From: Salinibacterium sp. ZJ450
GTDB lineage: Bacteria; Actinomycetota; Actinomycetes; Actinomycetales; Microbacteriaceae
Assembly (NCBI RefSeq): GCF_011751885.2
Contig: NZ_CP061771.1
Location: 2,852,001-2,916,000 of the forward strand
Direction of reading: 5' to 3'
DNA: 64,000 nt
Part shown: one piece after another, positions 1 to 6,636 of the stretch
How the letters are laid out: every line of letters begins with the position of its first letter
Numbering within the stretch: the first letter of the stretch is position 1
The notes under the pieces: model-generated
What the model was told of the DNA's origin: nothing
Database searches by the model: none
Seen by the model: only the letters and a program-made list of their open reading frames with translations
Program-made: the position numbers and the translations under genes

Positions 1-362
1 CCGGCCGAGCGCACGTGCACGGTGCCGCCGGACAGGTGCTCGGTCAGCACGGCGGCCATCTGGGAGCGGCCGGCGTTTTGCTCGCAGACGAACAGCACCT
101 CGGGAACCGGTCGGTCGATCGCGCCCATGGCCTGCGCCAGCGCGGTGAGCCGGTCCTTGGTGAACCGGGTCGTGCGCGAGGCGAGGTGCGCCTTCACCTT
201 GGAGGTGCGCAGCAGGCTGGCGTACGACTCGAGCACGTAGCGCTGCACGGTCTCGGGCGTGAAGGTGCCGGCGAAGGTCTCCGACAGCTCAGCGGCCAGA
301 CGACGGAGGAACTCCTCCGGATACGCCAGGCCCGGCATTCCACGACGCGCCGAGAGGTCCAT
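1..362 (-). CDS. arsenate reductase-type LMW phosphatase with N-terminal helical domain (partial)
   Basis: The gene runs off the left edge; 120 residues are visible. It begins with ATG at 362, 2 nt after the TGA of the arsC gene at 365-775, so the two are one operon. Residues 1-75 form a predicted helical extension of the kind found on monomeric actinobacterial ArsC proteins. The phosphatase-like domain follows, with the P-loop VCEQNAGRSQMA (catalytic Cys and Arg of CX5R). Family knowledge: such enzymes reduce arsenate to arsenite using thioredoxin or mycothiol/mycoredoxin. The resolving cysteines lie outside the window, so the redox partner cannot be read. The helical extension resembles the one in the ArsR-ArsC fusion at 1634-2665. 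Confidence 0.9.
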   Translation of the reverse strand, partial: MDLSARRGMPGLAYPEEFLRRLAAELSETFAGTFTPETVQRYVLESYASLLRTSKVKAHLASRTTRFTKDRLTALAQAMGAIDRPVPEVLFVCEQNAGRSQMAAVLTEHLSGGTVHVRSA

Positions 363-364
363 GA

Positions 365-775
365 TCAGGCGTTCGCGGGCAGGATCTCGGCAAGCAGATT
401 CTCGATGCGCGCCTTGATGTCGTCACGGATCGGCCGCACGTTCTCGATGGTCTGGCCGGCCGGGTCATCCAGCTCCCAGTCCTCGTAGCGCTTGCCGGGG
501 AAGATCGGGCAGGCGTCGCCGCAGCCCATGGTGATCACGACATCCGAATCCTTGACGGCCTCGGTGGTGAGGATCTTCGGGGTGTTGCCGGTGATGTCGA
601 TGCCCTCTTCGGCCATCGCCGCGATCGCGGTGGGGTTGATCTGGTCCTTCGGCTCGGAGCCGGCCGACAGCACCTGCACCCGGTCGCCGGCGAGCGCCTG
701 CAGGTATCCGGCGGCCATCTGGGAACGACCCGCATTGTGCACGCAGACAAACAGGACGGTGGGCTTCTCAGACAT
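365..775 (-). CDS. arsC: arsenate reductase (LMW-phosphatase family)
   Basis: 136-residue cytosolic arsenate reductase without the helical extension of its neighbours. The P-loop CVHNAGRS places the nucleophile at Cys11 and the conserved Arg at 17; a second pair, Cys85 and Cys89, sits in MGCGDACP. The start is ATG 775, preceded by AGAAGG at 6-nt spacing; an upstream in-frame TTG is less likely. It reduces arsenate to arsenite so that the product can leave the cell. No Acr3 or ArsB pump is visible; the divergent MIP channel at 836 is the only obvious exit route in the window. The promoter region between the two genes carries ArsR-type palindromes, so arsenic induction is expected (inference). 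The mycothiol gene mshD at 50 kb makes mycothiol/mycoredoxin coupling plausible. Confidence 0.93.
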   Translation of the reverse strand: MSEKPTVLFVCVHNAGRSQMAAGYLQALAGDRVQVLSAGSEPKDQINPTAIAAMAEEGIDITGNTPKILTTEAVKDSDVVITMGCGDACPIFPGKRYEDWELDDPAGQTIENVRPIRDDIKARIENLLAEILPANA

Positions 776-800
776 CGGGCACCTTCTAATCAATTGACGA

Positions 801-847
801 CGATCTATCGATCAGTATGAATGCCGGAACAATAGATGTCAATCTAT
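801..847. promoter_or_regulatory. ArsR-type operators between arsC and the MIP channel
   Basis: Two short palindromes lie between the divergent genes. One is CGAT-ct-ATCG at 801-810. The other is ATAGAT-gtca-ATCTAT at 832-847, overlapping the channel's start region. On the + strand TTGACG (794-799) and TATGAA (816-821) are 16 nt apart and could be the channel promoter. The ATCGATAGAT-like words recur before the ArsR gene at 4185, which suggests a shared regulator. Binding is inferred from symmetry and position. Confidence 0.55.
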
Positions 848-1579
848 ATGTGCCAGACTTGGCCCGTGAAAGCACTGAGTCTCCCCCGTCGCGCCCTCGC
901 CGAACTGCTCGGCAGCGCCCTGCTCGCCACCATCGTGATCGGCTCCGGCATCGCCGCGCAGAACCTGTCGCCGAGCGACACCGGCCTGCAGCTGCTGCAG
1001 AACGCGATCGCCACCGGCGCCGGGCTGTTCGCCATCATCCTGATGTTCGGCCCGGCCAGTGGCGCCCACTTCAACCCGGTGGTCACGCTGGTCGACGCCG
1101 CGCTCGGTGAACGGCGGTGGCGGGATGTCGCGGCCTATCTTCCGGCGCAGGTGCTGGGCTGCATCCTGGGTGCCGTGCTCGCGAACCTGATGTTCGACCT
1201 CGCTCCGGTCTCGATCAGCACCAACGACCGGCTGACCGGCGGGCACTTCCTGGCCGAGATTGTGGCGACGGCGGGCCTGGTGCTGGTGATCTTCGCGCTG
1301 ACCCAGACCGGACGCAGCCACTACGCCGCGGCCGGCGTCGGCGCCTACATCGCGGCGGCCTACTATTTCACCAGCTCGACCAGCTTCGCCAACCCAGCGA
1401 TCACGATCGGGCGCGTCTTCAGCGACTCATTCGCCGGAATCGCGCCATCCGCTGTTCTGGGATTCATTGCCGCGCAGCTGATCGGCGGCGCCGTGGGCCT
1501 ACTGGTGGTGCGGGTGCTGTACAGCCGGTCGCGGGTCGCCGCCACCGCGGAGCCCGCGGTGATGCCGACGGCGCCGTAG
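836..1579 (+). CDS. MIP-family channel (aquaglyceroporin, AqpS-like)
   Basis: 247-residue integral membrane channel of the major intrinsic protein family. The two half-helix motifs are visible as HFNPVVT (an NPV variant) near residue 83 and FANPAIT near residue 185, each after GASG/TSSTS-type segments, with six hydrophobic helices around them. Family knowledge: MIP channels in ars operons (AqpS type) let arsenite leave down its gradient after ArsC makes it. Divergence from arsC across shared operators supports that role here, but water or glycerol passage cannot be excluded. The start is ambiguous: ATG 836 (weak GGAA upstream), ATG 848 or GTG 866; the last begins nearer the first helix. Confidence 0.85.
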   Translation: MSIYMCQTWPVKALSLPRRALAELLGSALLATIVIGSGIAAQNLSPSDTGLQLLQNAIATGAGLFAIILMFGPASGAHFNPVVTLVDAALGERRWRDVAAYLPAQVLGCILGAVLANLMFDLAPVSISTNDRLTGGHFLAEIVATAGLVLVIFALTQTGRSHYAAAGVGAYIAAAYYFTSSTSFANPAITIGRVFSDSFAGIAPSAVLGFIAAQLIGGAVGLLVVRVLYSRSRVAATAEPAVMPTAP

Positions 1580-1600
1580 CCGACACCCGCTTTGCGCCGA

Positions 1601-1618
1601 TGTCACTCGAGGGTGACA
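1601..1618. terminator. weak bidirectional hairpin between convergent genes
   Basis: TGTCAC (1601-1606) and GTGACA (1613-1618) form a 6-bp stem in the 54-bp gap between the convergent channel and ArsR-ArsC genes. There is no T tract, so termination is only suggested. Confidence 0.3.
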
Positions 1619-1633
1619 CACGCGTTTCCGGCG

Positions 1634-2665
1634 TCAGATGAGCTCGGCGAGCAGGGCGCGCACCCGGCGTTCGATGTCATCGCGGATGTCGCGCACCTTC
1701 GCCAGCGGCTGACCCACCGGGTCATCTAGCTCCCAGTCCAGGTATCGCCTTCCTGGGTACACCGGGCAGGCGTCGCCGCAGCCCATGGTGATCACGTAGT
1801 CGGCGGCACGCACCACCTCGTCGGTGAGTGGCTTGGGAAAGTCTGCCGCGAGTGGCACGCCGACCTCGTCGAGCGCGTCGACCACGACCGGGTGCACGGA
1901 TGCCGCGGGCTCAGAGCCCGCCGTGCGCACATGCACCCGGTCGCCGCCGAGCGCACGCAGGAACGCGGCGGCCATTTGCGAGCGTCCGGCGTTCTGCACA
2001 CACACGAACAGCACCTCGGGGATGCCGCGGGGCACGAGCGCCTCAGCCGCCGCCAGCGCGGTGAGCCGGTCGGTGGCGAACTGGGCAGACAGCGACGGTA
2101 ACCGCTCGGAGACTCCGGCCCGTTCCGACAGCAGGGCGTAGCTCTCACCGACGTAGCGACTGATCGTCTGGGGAGAGAAGACTCCGCTGAACCGCACGGC
2201 GAGGTCATCGATGACGCGCGTCAGGGCGGGAGGAAGGTCGCGGTGCACGTCCGTCGATTCCGACTCGGTGCCGGTGCCGGTGCCAGGCAGGATCAGCCGG
2301 GTCAGTTGTGCCCGCACCTCGTCGGGCTGCCGGGTGATGGCGCCGAACACCCGCTCCACGATCTCGGCGCGCCGGGAGGGAACGATCGAGTACCAGACCT
2401 GGCGTCCGCGGCGGTCGCGCTGCAGCAGGCCTTCCTCGGCCATCACCTTCACGTGGTGGCTGACGGTGGGCTGGGTGATGCCGAGTTCGACCGCGAGGTT
2501 GCCGACCAGGGCCTCCCCGTTCGGGCTGCCGATGATCACGCTGAGCACTTGCAGCCGAGTGGGGTCAGCGACCATGCGCAGGGTATGCGCGAGACGCTCG
2601 GCATCCTCGCGGTCCATCGCCGGGGGCGTGGCCGCGAGATCCCGCACTCCGATGGCGTCTGGCAT
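1634..2665 (-). CDS. ArsR-ArsC fusion: arsenic-responsive HTH regulator joined to arsenate reductase
   Basis: 343 residues. Residues 20-105 are an ArsR winged helix with recognition helix TQPTVSHHVKV; about 140-215 is the ArsC-type helical extension; 218-343 is the reductase with P-loop CVQNAGRS (Cys222, Arg228) and Cys296/Cys300 in MGCGDAC. Fused ArsR-ArsC (ArsRC) proteins have been described in Microbacterium ars clusters, so the architecture is known. Notably, residues 1-221 contain no cysteine, so the usual arsenite-sensing thiols of ArsR are absent. The start is ATG 2665, preceded by a TATACT box and no Shine-Dalgarno, suggesting a leaderless transcript. It probably autoregulates the island and reduces arsenate. 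Confidence 0.93.
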   Translation of the reverse strand: MPDAIGVRDLAATPPAMDREDAERLAHTLRMVADPTRLQVLSVIIGSPNGEALVGNLAVELGITQPTVSHHVKVMAEEGLLQRDRRGRQVWYSIVPSRRAEIVERVFGAITRQPDEVRAQLTRLILPGTGTGTESESTDVHRDLPPALTRVIDDLAVRFSGVFSPQTISRYVGESYALLSERAGVSERLPSLSAQFATDRLTALAAAEALVPRGIPEVLFVCVQNAGRSQMAAAFLRALGGDRVHVRTAGSEPAASVHPVVVDALDEVGVPLAADFPKPLTDEVVRAADYVITMGCGDACPVYPGRRYLDWELDDPVGQPLAKVRDIRDDIERRVRALLAELI

Positions 2666-2672
2666 ACCGGCG

Positions 2673-2678
2673 AGTATA
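2673..2678 (-). promoter_or_regulatory. -10 box of the arsRC gene (leaderless arrangement)
   Basis: TATACT on the minus strand ends exactly 7 nt before ATG 2665, so transcription should begin at or next to the start codon. No good -35 is seen; a dispersed GTCTCGAC repeat occupies that region (2696-2723). Confidence 0.5.
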
Positions 2679-2695
2679 TATCGATGCCCGTTGAT

Positions 2696-2723
2696 GGGTC
2701 TCGACGAGCTCGACCAACGAAGG
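2696..2723. repeat. dispersed GTCTCGACNNGCTCGACC repeat, copy 1
   Basis: GGGTCTCGACGAGCTCGACC followed by AACGAAGG, and then a degenerate second unit TTCGACCGACGAAGG up to 2743. It sits in the 91-bp gap between the arsRC and ArsO-like genes. Related copies are at 45065-45130 (intergenic) and 50396-50443 (inside mshD). Confidence 0.6.
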
Positions 2724-2756
2724 CGGAATTCGACCGACGAAGGCGCCTGCGGGTCG

Positions 2757-4082
2757 CTAGCAGCAGCCTCCCGCGCTGTCGCCGGTGGAGCAGACACCGG
2801 TCGTGGGCAACACCAGCTGCACCTGACTGGCGGCGGCCAGATCGCCCGCGAGCCAGGCGACGATCGAGCGCACCTGCTCATACCCGGTGGCCAGCAGGAA
2901 CGTGGGCGCGCGCCCGTAGCTCTTCATCCCGGCGATGAAGAAGTTCGGCTCCGGCTGCTGCAGTTCGGCGAAACCGTGCGGTTCCACGGTGCCGCAGCTG
3001 TGCAGGTTGGGGTCGATCAGCGGGGCGATCCGCCGCGGAGCCTCCACCACCTCGTCGAGGTCGAGACGGATCTCCTGCAGCATGCCGAGGTTGGGCCGGA
3101 ATCCGGTGGCGTTCACCACGACGTCCGCCTGAAGGGACTCCCCCGCGCCGGCCCGGCTTCCGACGACATCCACGCCGGCACCCCGCCTGCGCAGTGCCAC
3201 GATCTCGAATCGGTCGATCAGCGTCACGGCCCCGGTGTCGACCAACTGCTGCACGGATGCGCCGAGCGACGCCCGGGCAGCCAGCTCATCGTCGGGAGAT
3301 CCGAACACCCGCGTGGGCCGCTCGGTGCGGATCACCCAGCTTACGCGGGTGCCCGGCTCCTGCTCGGCGAGGGCGGCGAGGTTCAGCAGGGTGTTCGCGG
3401 CCGAGTGCCCGGCGCCGACGACCACGGTGTGCTTGCCGGCGAAGCGGGCGCGCTCGGCGCCCAGGACATCGGGCAGCGCGTGGCTGACGAACTCCGCAGC
3501 GTCGGCGAACCCCAGCGGCTCGAGTCCGCTGGAGCCGAGGCTGTTGGCGCGGCGGTAGGTGCCGGATGCGTCGATCACGGCGCGCGCCGTCTGGTCGGTG
3601 ACGTCGTGTCCGGTGGCGCTGTCGCCGCCGGTGGCGATCCGCAGCACGAACGGCGTCTCGGCGCGGCCGGTCGACCGGGTGCGGTCCATGCCCTGACGGG
3701 ACACTGCCAGCACTTCGGCTCCCAGTCGGATGCGCGACGCGATCTCCGGAAGCGCGGCCAGCGGGGTGAGGTAGCGGTCGATCAGCTCGCGGGCGGTGGG
3801 CAGACGGGTCGGGTGGGGAGCATGCCACCCGGTGCGCTCGAGCAGGCGAACCGCGGCGGGGTCGGTCAGCGCGCTCCAGGGAGAGAACAACCGGATGTGC
3901 GCCCACGACTCCATGCTGGAGGCGACGCTGGCCCCTGCCTCGTAGATCACGAAGTCGATGCCGCGTTCCAGCAGCTCGGCCGCGGCAGCAAGGCCAATCG
4001 GCCCGGCGCCGACGATCGCGACGGGCAAGCCGTCTAGGCGGGAATCGCGGAGGCGGGGCAGCGTCAGCTGGGTGAGGGTCAT
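2757..4082 (-). CDS. ArsO-like FAD/NAD(P)-dependent oxidoreductase
   Basis: 441-residue flavoprotein monooxygenase/oxidoreductase. The FAD-binding GAGPIG motif is at residues 25-30 and a second dinucleotide fold GAGHSAAN at 223-230 fits NAD(P)H. There is no thioredoxin-reductase CXXC, so it is not ArsT. Family knowledge: flavin-dependent proteins called ArsO are recurrent in ars operons, with unsettled chemistry. The C-terminus ends in GGCC, a vicinal dithiol that could bind arsenite (inference). ATG 4082 has GGAG 7 nt upstream. It is divergent from the ArsR gene at 4185 across two palindromic operators, so it is probably derepressed by arsenic. Confidence 0.8.
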   Translation of the reverse strand: MTLTQLTLPRLRDSRLDGLPVAIVGAGPIGLAAAAELLERGIDFVIYEAGASVASSMESWAHIRLFSPWSALTDPAAVRLLERTGWHAPHPTRLPTARELIDRYLTPLAALPEIASRIRLGAEVLAVSRQGMDRTRSTGRAETPFVLRIATGGDSATGHDVTDQTARAVIDASGTYRRANSLGSSGLEPLGFADAAEFVSHALPDVLGAERARFAGKHTVVVGAGHSAANTLLNLAALAEQEPGTRVSWVIRTERPTRVFGSPDDELAARASLGASVQQLVDTGAVTLIDRFEIVALRRRGAGVDVVGSRAGAGESLQADVVVNATGFRPNLGMLQEIRLDLDEVVEAPRRIAPLIDPNLHSCGTVEPHGFAELQQPEPNFFIAGMKSYGRAPTFLLATGYEQVRSIVAWLAGDLAAASQVQLVLPTTGVCSTGDSAGGCC

Positions 4083-4109
4083 CGGTGCTCCAGATCAGGC
4101 TCGGCTCGA

Positions 4110-4129
4110 TCATCGATAGATGTCGATGA
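4110..4129. promoter_or_regulatory. ArsR operator 1 (TCATCGA-N6-TCGATGA)
   Basis: Perfect 7-bp inverted repeat, TCATCGA at 4110-4116 and TCGATGA at 4123-4129, in the divergent promoter region of the ArsO-like and ArsR genes. Its spacer includes TAGATG, a word shared with the arsC/MIP region at 832-847. Confidence 0.6.
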
Positions 4130-4144
4130 ACAGAGTCTGCACTG

Positions 4145-4168
4145 CTTCATCGACGGTTGTCAATGAAG
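4145..4168. promoter_or_regulatory. ArsR operator 2 (CTTCATCGAC-N4-GTCAATGAAG)
   Basis: Ten-base arms with one mismatch, CTTCATCGAC at 4145-4154 and GTCAATGAAG at 4159-4168, just ahead of the arsR start at 4185. Occupancy would block transcription of arsR and probably of the divergent flavoprotein gene. Confidence 0.6.
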
Positions 4169-4184
4169 CGACTAGGGTGAGACT

Positions 4185-4571
4185 ATGCACGCCAACCTGC
4201 TGCCCGCTGTCGACCTGCCGCCCACCGCCGAATTACTGCCGGTGACCGCCGCGGCGGCCTGCTGCGCGCCGCTCACTCGTGAAACGATCGACGCCGCGCA
4301 GGCCGACAGCCTGGCCAGGTCGCTCAAGGCTCTCGCCGACCCCGCCCGCTTGCGGCTGGTATCGATCGTCGCGGCATCCGAAGGTTCCGAAGCGTGCGTC
4401 TGCGATCTCACGGAACCGCTCGGACTCAGCCAGCCGACGGTCTCGCATCATTTGAAGGTGCTGGTGGATGCCGGATTCCTCAGCCGATCGAAGCGGGGCA
4501 CCTGGTCGTACTACTCGCTGGTTCCGGGCGCGCTTGACTCGGTGTCGGCGTTGCTCACAACGGCCAAGTAG
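4185..4571 (+). CDS. arsR: ArsR-family arsenite-responsive repressor
   Basis: 128-residue winged-helix repressor. The recognition helix is LSQPTVSHHLKVL at about 81-93. Two thiol sets are visible: vicinal Cys26-Cys27 near the N-terminus and Cys71/Cys73 in ACVCDL. In Corynebacterium glutamicum ArsR the arsenite site is formed by an N-terminal CC pair and one helix cysteine from the other subunit; this protein retains all these elements. It is therefore the likely arsenite sensor of the island, in contrast to the cysteine-free ArsR half of the fusion. A GGGTGAG segment upstream of ATG 4185 could serve as ribosome binding site, and TAGGGT at 4173-4178 as a -10 box. Confidence 0.92.
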   Translation: MHANLLPAVDLPPTAELLPVTAAAACCAPLTRETIDAAQADSLARSLKALADPARLRLVSIVAASEGSEACVCDLTEPLGLSQPTVSHHLKVLVDAGFLSRSKRGTWSYYSLVPGALDSVSALLTTAK

Positions 4572-4592
4572 GGGCTTACAAGTTCGCGCGTG

Positions 4593-5093
4593 TTACGCGG
4601 CGACCGGGGCCAGGAAGGCCTCCCAGTCGGGATCCAGGTTCTCGACTCCGCGCACCATCCAGGCGCTGCCGAACGGGGCGCGCGGGGTGATGTTCAGCGT
4701 CCAGCCCATCTCGCTGGGCGTGCGGTCGCTCTTCTTGTTGTTGCACTTGAGGCAGCAGGCAACCAGGTTCTCCCAGCTGTCGCTTCCCCCGCGCGAACGC
4801 GGCTGCACGTGATCGATCGTCGACGCCGAACCGCGGCAGTACGCGCAGCGGTGTCCATCGCGCCGCAGCACTCCGCGGCGGGAGACGGGGACGGCCCGGC
4901 CGCTCGGAATGCGCACGTACCGGCGCAGCAGGATGACCGACGGGCGGTCCCAATAGCCCGAAGTTCCGAAGACCGGATGGTCGTCGTCTTGGGCGAGGAT
5001 CGTCGCCTTCCCATTCATCACGAGCAACAGGGCTCGCTTGAACGAGACGACCGCGAGAGGCTCATATCCCGCGTTGAGGACCAGTGTGCGCAT
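4593..5093 (-). CDS. HNH endonuclease
   Basis: 166-residue HNH nuclease of the compact actinobacterial type. Zinc-knuckle cysteines are Cys83/Cys86 (CAYC) and Cys114/Cys117 (CLKC), enclosing the catalytic Asp94-His95 and Asn109 of the beta-beta-alpha metal fold. The N-terminus MRTLVLNAGYEPL is characteristic of the family. ATG 5093 has AAGGGAA upstream. The substrate is unknown; such stand-alone chromosomal HNH proteins are common in actinobacteria and not clearly restriction enzymes. A stem-loop lies directly over its ribosome binding region (5103-5130). Confidence 0.85.
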   Translation of the reverse strand: MRTLVLNAGYEPLAVVSFKRALLLVMNGKATILAQDDDHPVFGTSGYWDRPSVILLRRYVRIPSGRAVPVSRRGVLRRDGHRCAYCRGSASTIDHVQPRSRGGSDSWENLVACCLKCNNKKSDRTPSEMGWTLNITPRAPFGSAWMVRGVENLDPDWEAFLAPVAA

Positions 5094-5102
5094 TGCGTTC
5101 CC

Positions 5103-5130
5103 TTCGAAAGCGCCTGCACGGCTTGCAGGC
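5103..5130 (-). promoter_or_regulatory. stem-loop over the HNH ribosome-binding site
   Basis: GCCTGCA (5112-5118) pairs perfectly with TGCAGGC (5124-5130) around a 5-nt loop. A further TTCGAA at 5103-5108, overlapping the edge of the Shine-Dalgarno (5097-5105), can extend the stem with TTCGAA at 5132-5137. This could limit translation of the nuclease; it is inferred from pairing alone. Confidence 0.35.
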
Positions 5131-5137
5131 ATTCGAA

Positions 5138-5476
5138 CTGCTGTCTCGAACTTCAGCGGGCGATCGGGAGACCCAACAGAAAAGGCACCGTCAGAGTGAC
5201 GATGCCAAAGTGGGCAGGGCGCGACAGGGCACGACCAGCTTGCTGCTCGGCCGTATGTCAAACGAGGCGCGCGCATCCACGGATTGGACGTACGCGTCTG
5301 TCAACATGCGGCTCTCCCGAGGAACTCGTGAACTCCAAGGATTCAAGGGTAAAGCACAATTCCTGAGCGCGCGCACGCGGGCACGCCGGTTTACAAGACG
5401 TTCACACAGCCGGAACGCGCGGTTTCGGTACGGCGCTGCGCGCATACTCAACCGACGGGAGCGAACAGCGGTGGAG
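5138..5476. other. intergenic stretch without a recognised gene
   Basis: About 340 bp upstream of the HNH gene and downstream of the NlpC/P60 gene (both minus strand). No coding sequence with plausible composition or start is seen in any frame. It presumably holds the HNH promoter and the end of the wall-hydrolase transcript; no T-tract terminator is evident. Confidence 0.5.
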
Positions 5477-6424
5477 TTAGATCCCCAGACGGACGATGTG
5501 GTACGCGTCGGTCCACAGCGGACGGGTCTGCACGGCCTTGCCAGCACGCGGCGCGTCGAGGATGTTGCCGTTACCCATCCAGAACCCGTTGTGCGATCCG
5601 TCGGTGAAGATCACGACGTCGCCGGGGCGGGCGTCTTCACGCGAGATCTTCGTGCCCATGCGGTTCTGGCCGGTCACCGAGTGCGGGAGCGAGATGCCGA
5701 ACTGGGCGTACACGAACTGCACGAAGCCCGAGCAGTCGAAGCCCGACGGGTCGGCCCCACCGTAGACATACGGAACGCCCTGGTACGAGCGGGCGACGGA
5801 GACCACCTGGTCGAGACTGAAGTTGGGGTACGCCGGGTTCGCGACGTAGTCGCCGGCCGACGGTCCGCTGTAGGAGGAGTACACCTGCTGCTGCGCGGCA
5901 CGCTGTGCGGCGATGCGCACCTGGCGCGCGGCGGCGGCCTGCGATGCCTGCAGCTGCTCGGGGGTGGTGGCGGTGAAGGCGTCCCGGGTGGCGGCGGTGA
6001 GCGCGACATCCGTCACGGTCAATTCCTGCGACTGGGTGGCCTGGATCGCGCTCCGCGCTGCGGCAGAAGCGTCGTTCTCCGATGCCGTGTTCGACCCGGG
6101 GGTGAACGCGTAGGCGGGCAGTGCGACCGTGGCGAACAGACCCGGCACGACCAGGGTCATCACCGCGAGGTTCACCAGCGCCGGCTTCTTCTTCGGCTTG
6201 CCAGCGGAACCCTTGCCCGCGGCAGTCTTCGCAGCGGAAACGGTCGATGCGGTCTGGGCGCCCTTGCCCTTGCGCGCGGCGATCGTGGCAGCGACGCGAT
6301 CGGTGACAGCGGCACGCTGTGCCGTAGCCTCGCTCGCGCGCAGCTCACGACGTGAGCTGAACTTCGGTGCTTGGGGTTGAATCTGGGGCGAATCCGAGGA
6401 TTCGAGGTTGTTACCTAATGTCAA
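5477..6424 (-). CDS. NlpC/P60 (C40) peptidoglycan endopeptidase
   Basis: 315-residue secreted or membrane-anchored wall hydrolase that cleaves peptide stems of peptidoglycan. A basic N-terminal region (about 1-85) is followed by a single hydrophobic segment (NLAVMTLVVPGLFATVAL, about 88-105), an Ala/Gln-rich helical linker and the C40 domain. Catalytic Cys231 lies in FDCSGFV and His278 in SHNGFWMG. The start is TTG 6424, fixed by a perfect AGGAGG (6433-6438) at 8-nt spacing; upstream in-frame codons lack such a signal. It is preceded by about 210 bp of noncoding leader, unusual for this window. Confidence 0.88.
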   Translation of the reverse strand: MTLGNNLESSDSPQIQPQAPKFSSRRELRASEATAQRAAVTDRVAATIAARKGKGAQTASTVSAAKTAAGKGSAGKPKKKPALVNLAVMTLVVPGLFATVALPAYAFTPGSNTASENDASAAARSAIQATQSQELTVTDVALTAATRDAFTATTPEQLQASQAAAARQVRIAAQRAAQQQVYSSYSGPSAGDYVANPAYPNFSLDQVVSVARSYQGVPYVYGGADPSGFDCSGFVQFVYAQFGISLPHSVTGQNRMGTKISREDARPGDVVIFTDGSHNGFWMGNGNILDAPRAGKAVQTRPLWTDAYHIVRLGI

Positions 6425-6636
6425 GAGTGTGACCTCCTGCGTTTCGACAGCTCTAGGTCGCTGCCCCGTCCTGCTCTCGTATGTATCTACGACATGGCGC
6501 AAGAGACGGGTGAACGAAACGTCTTGAGCCACGGCCTCAGACCGGCATTCTGGCCTTGAGGACCTTGCCACAGTACCCGGCTAAGTATGACTTGTCATCT
6601 CGTTGGGGCCGGAAAGTAACAAATTGGCAACAAACT
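6425..6636 (-). promoter_or_regulatory. long leader of the NlpC/P60 gene
   Basis: 212 bp between the dtxR stop and the TTG start. It contains the palindrome ATGAC-tt-GTCAT (6587-6598) and a self-complementary segment around 6447-6465 just before AGGAGG. Actinobacterial C40 hydrolases often carry a c-di-AMP (ydaO) riboswitch, but I could not align the conserved ydaO blocks here, so only an unassigned leader is claimed. Confidence 0.35.

Noticed and set aside
2211..4037. Long open frame opposite the ArsO-like gene
   Set aside because: High-GC antisense shadow; the minus-strand frame has FAD motifs and a ribosome site.
2757..4082. Thioredoxin reductase ArsT
   Set aside because: The protein is too long and lacks the CXXC redox motif; ArsO-like is the better call.
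6425..6636. c-di-AMP (ydaO) riboswitch before the NlpC/P60 gene
   Set aside because: Expected from family habit, but the conserved blocks could not be aligned; kept only as an unassigned leader.
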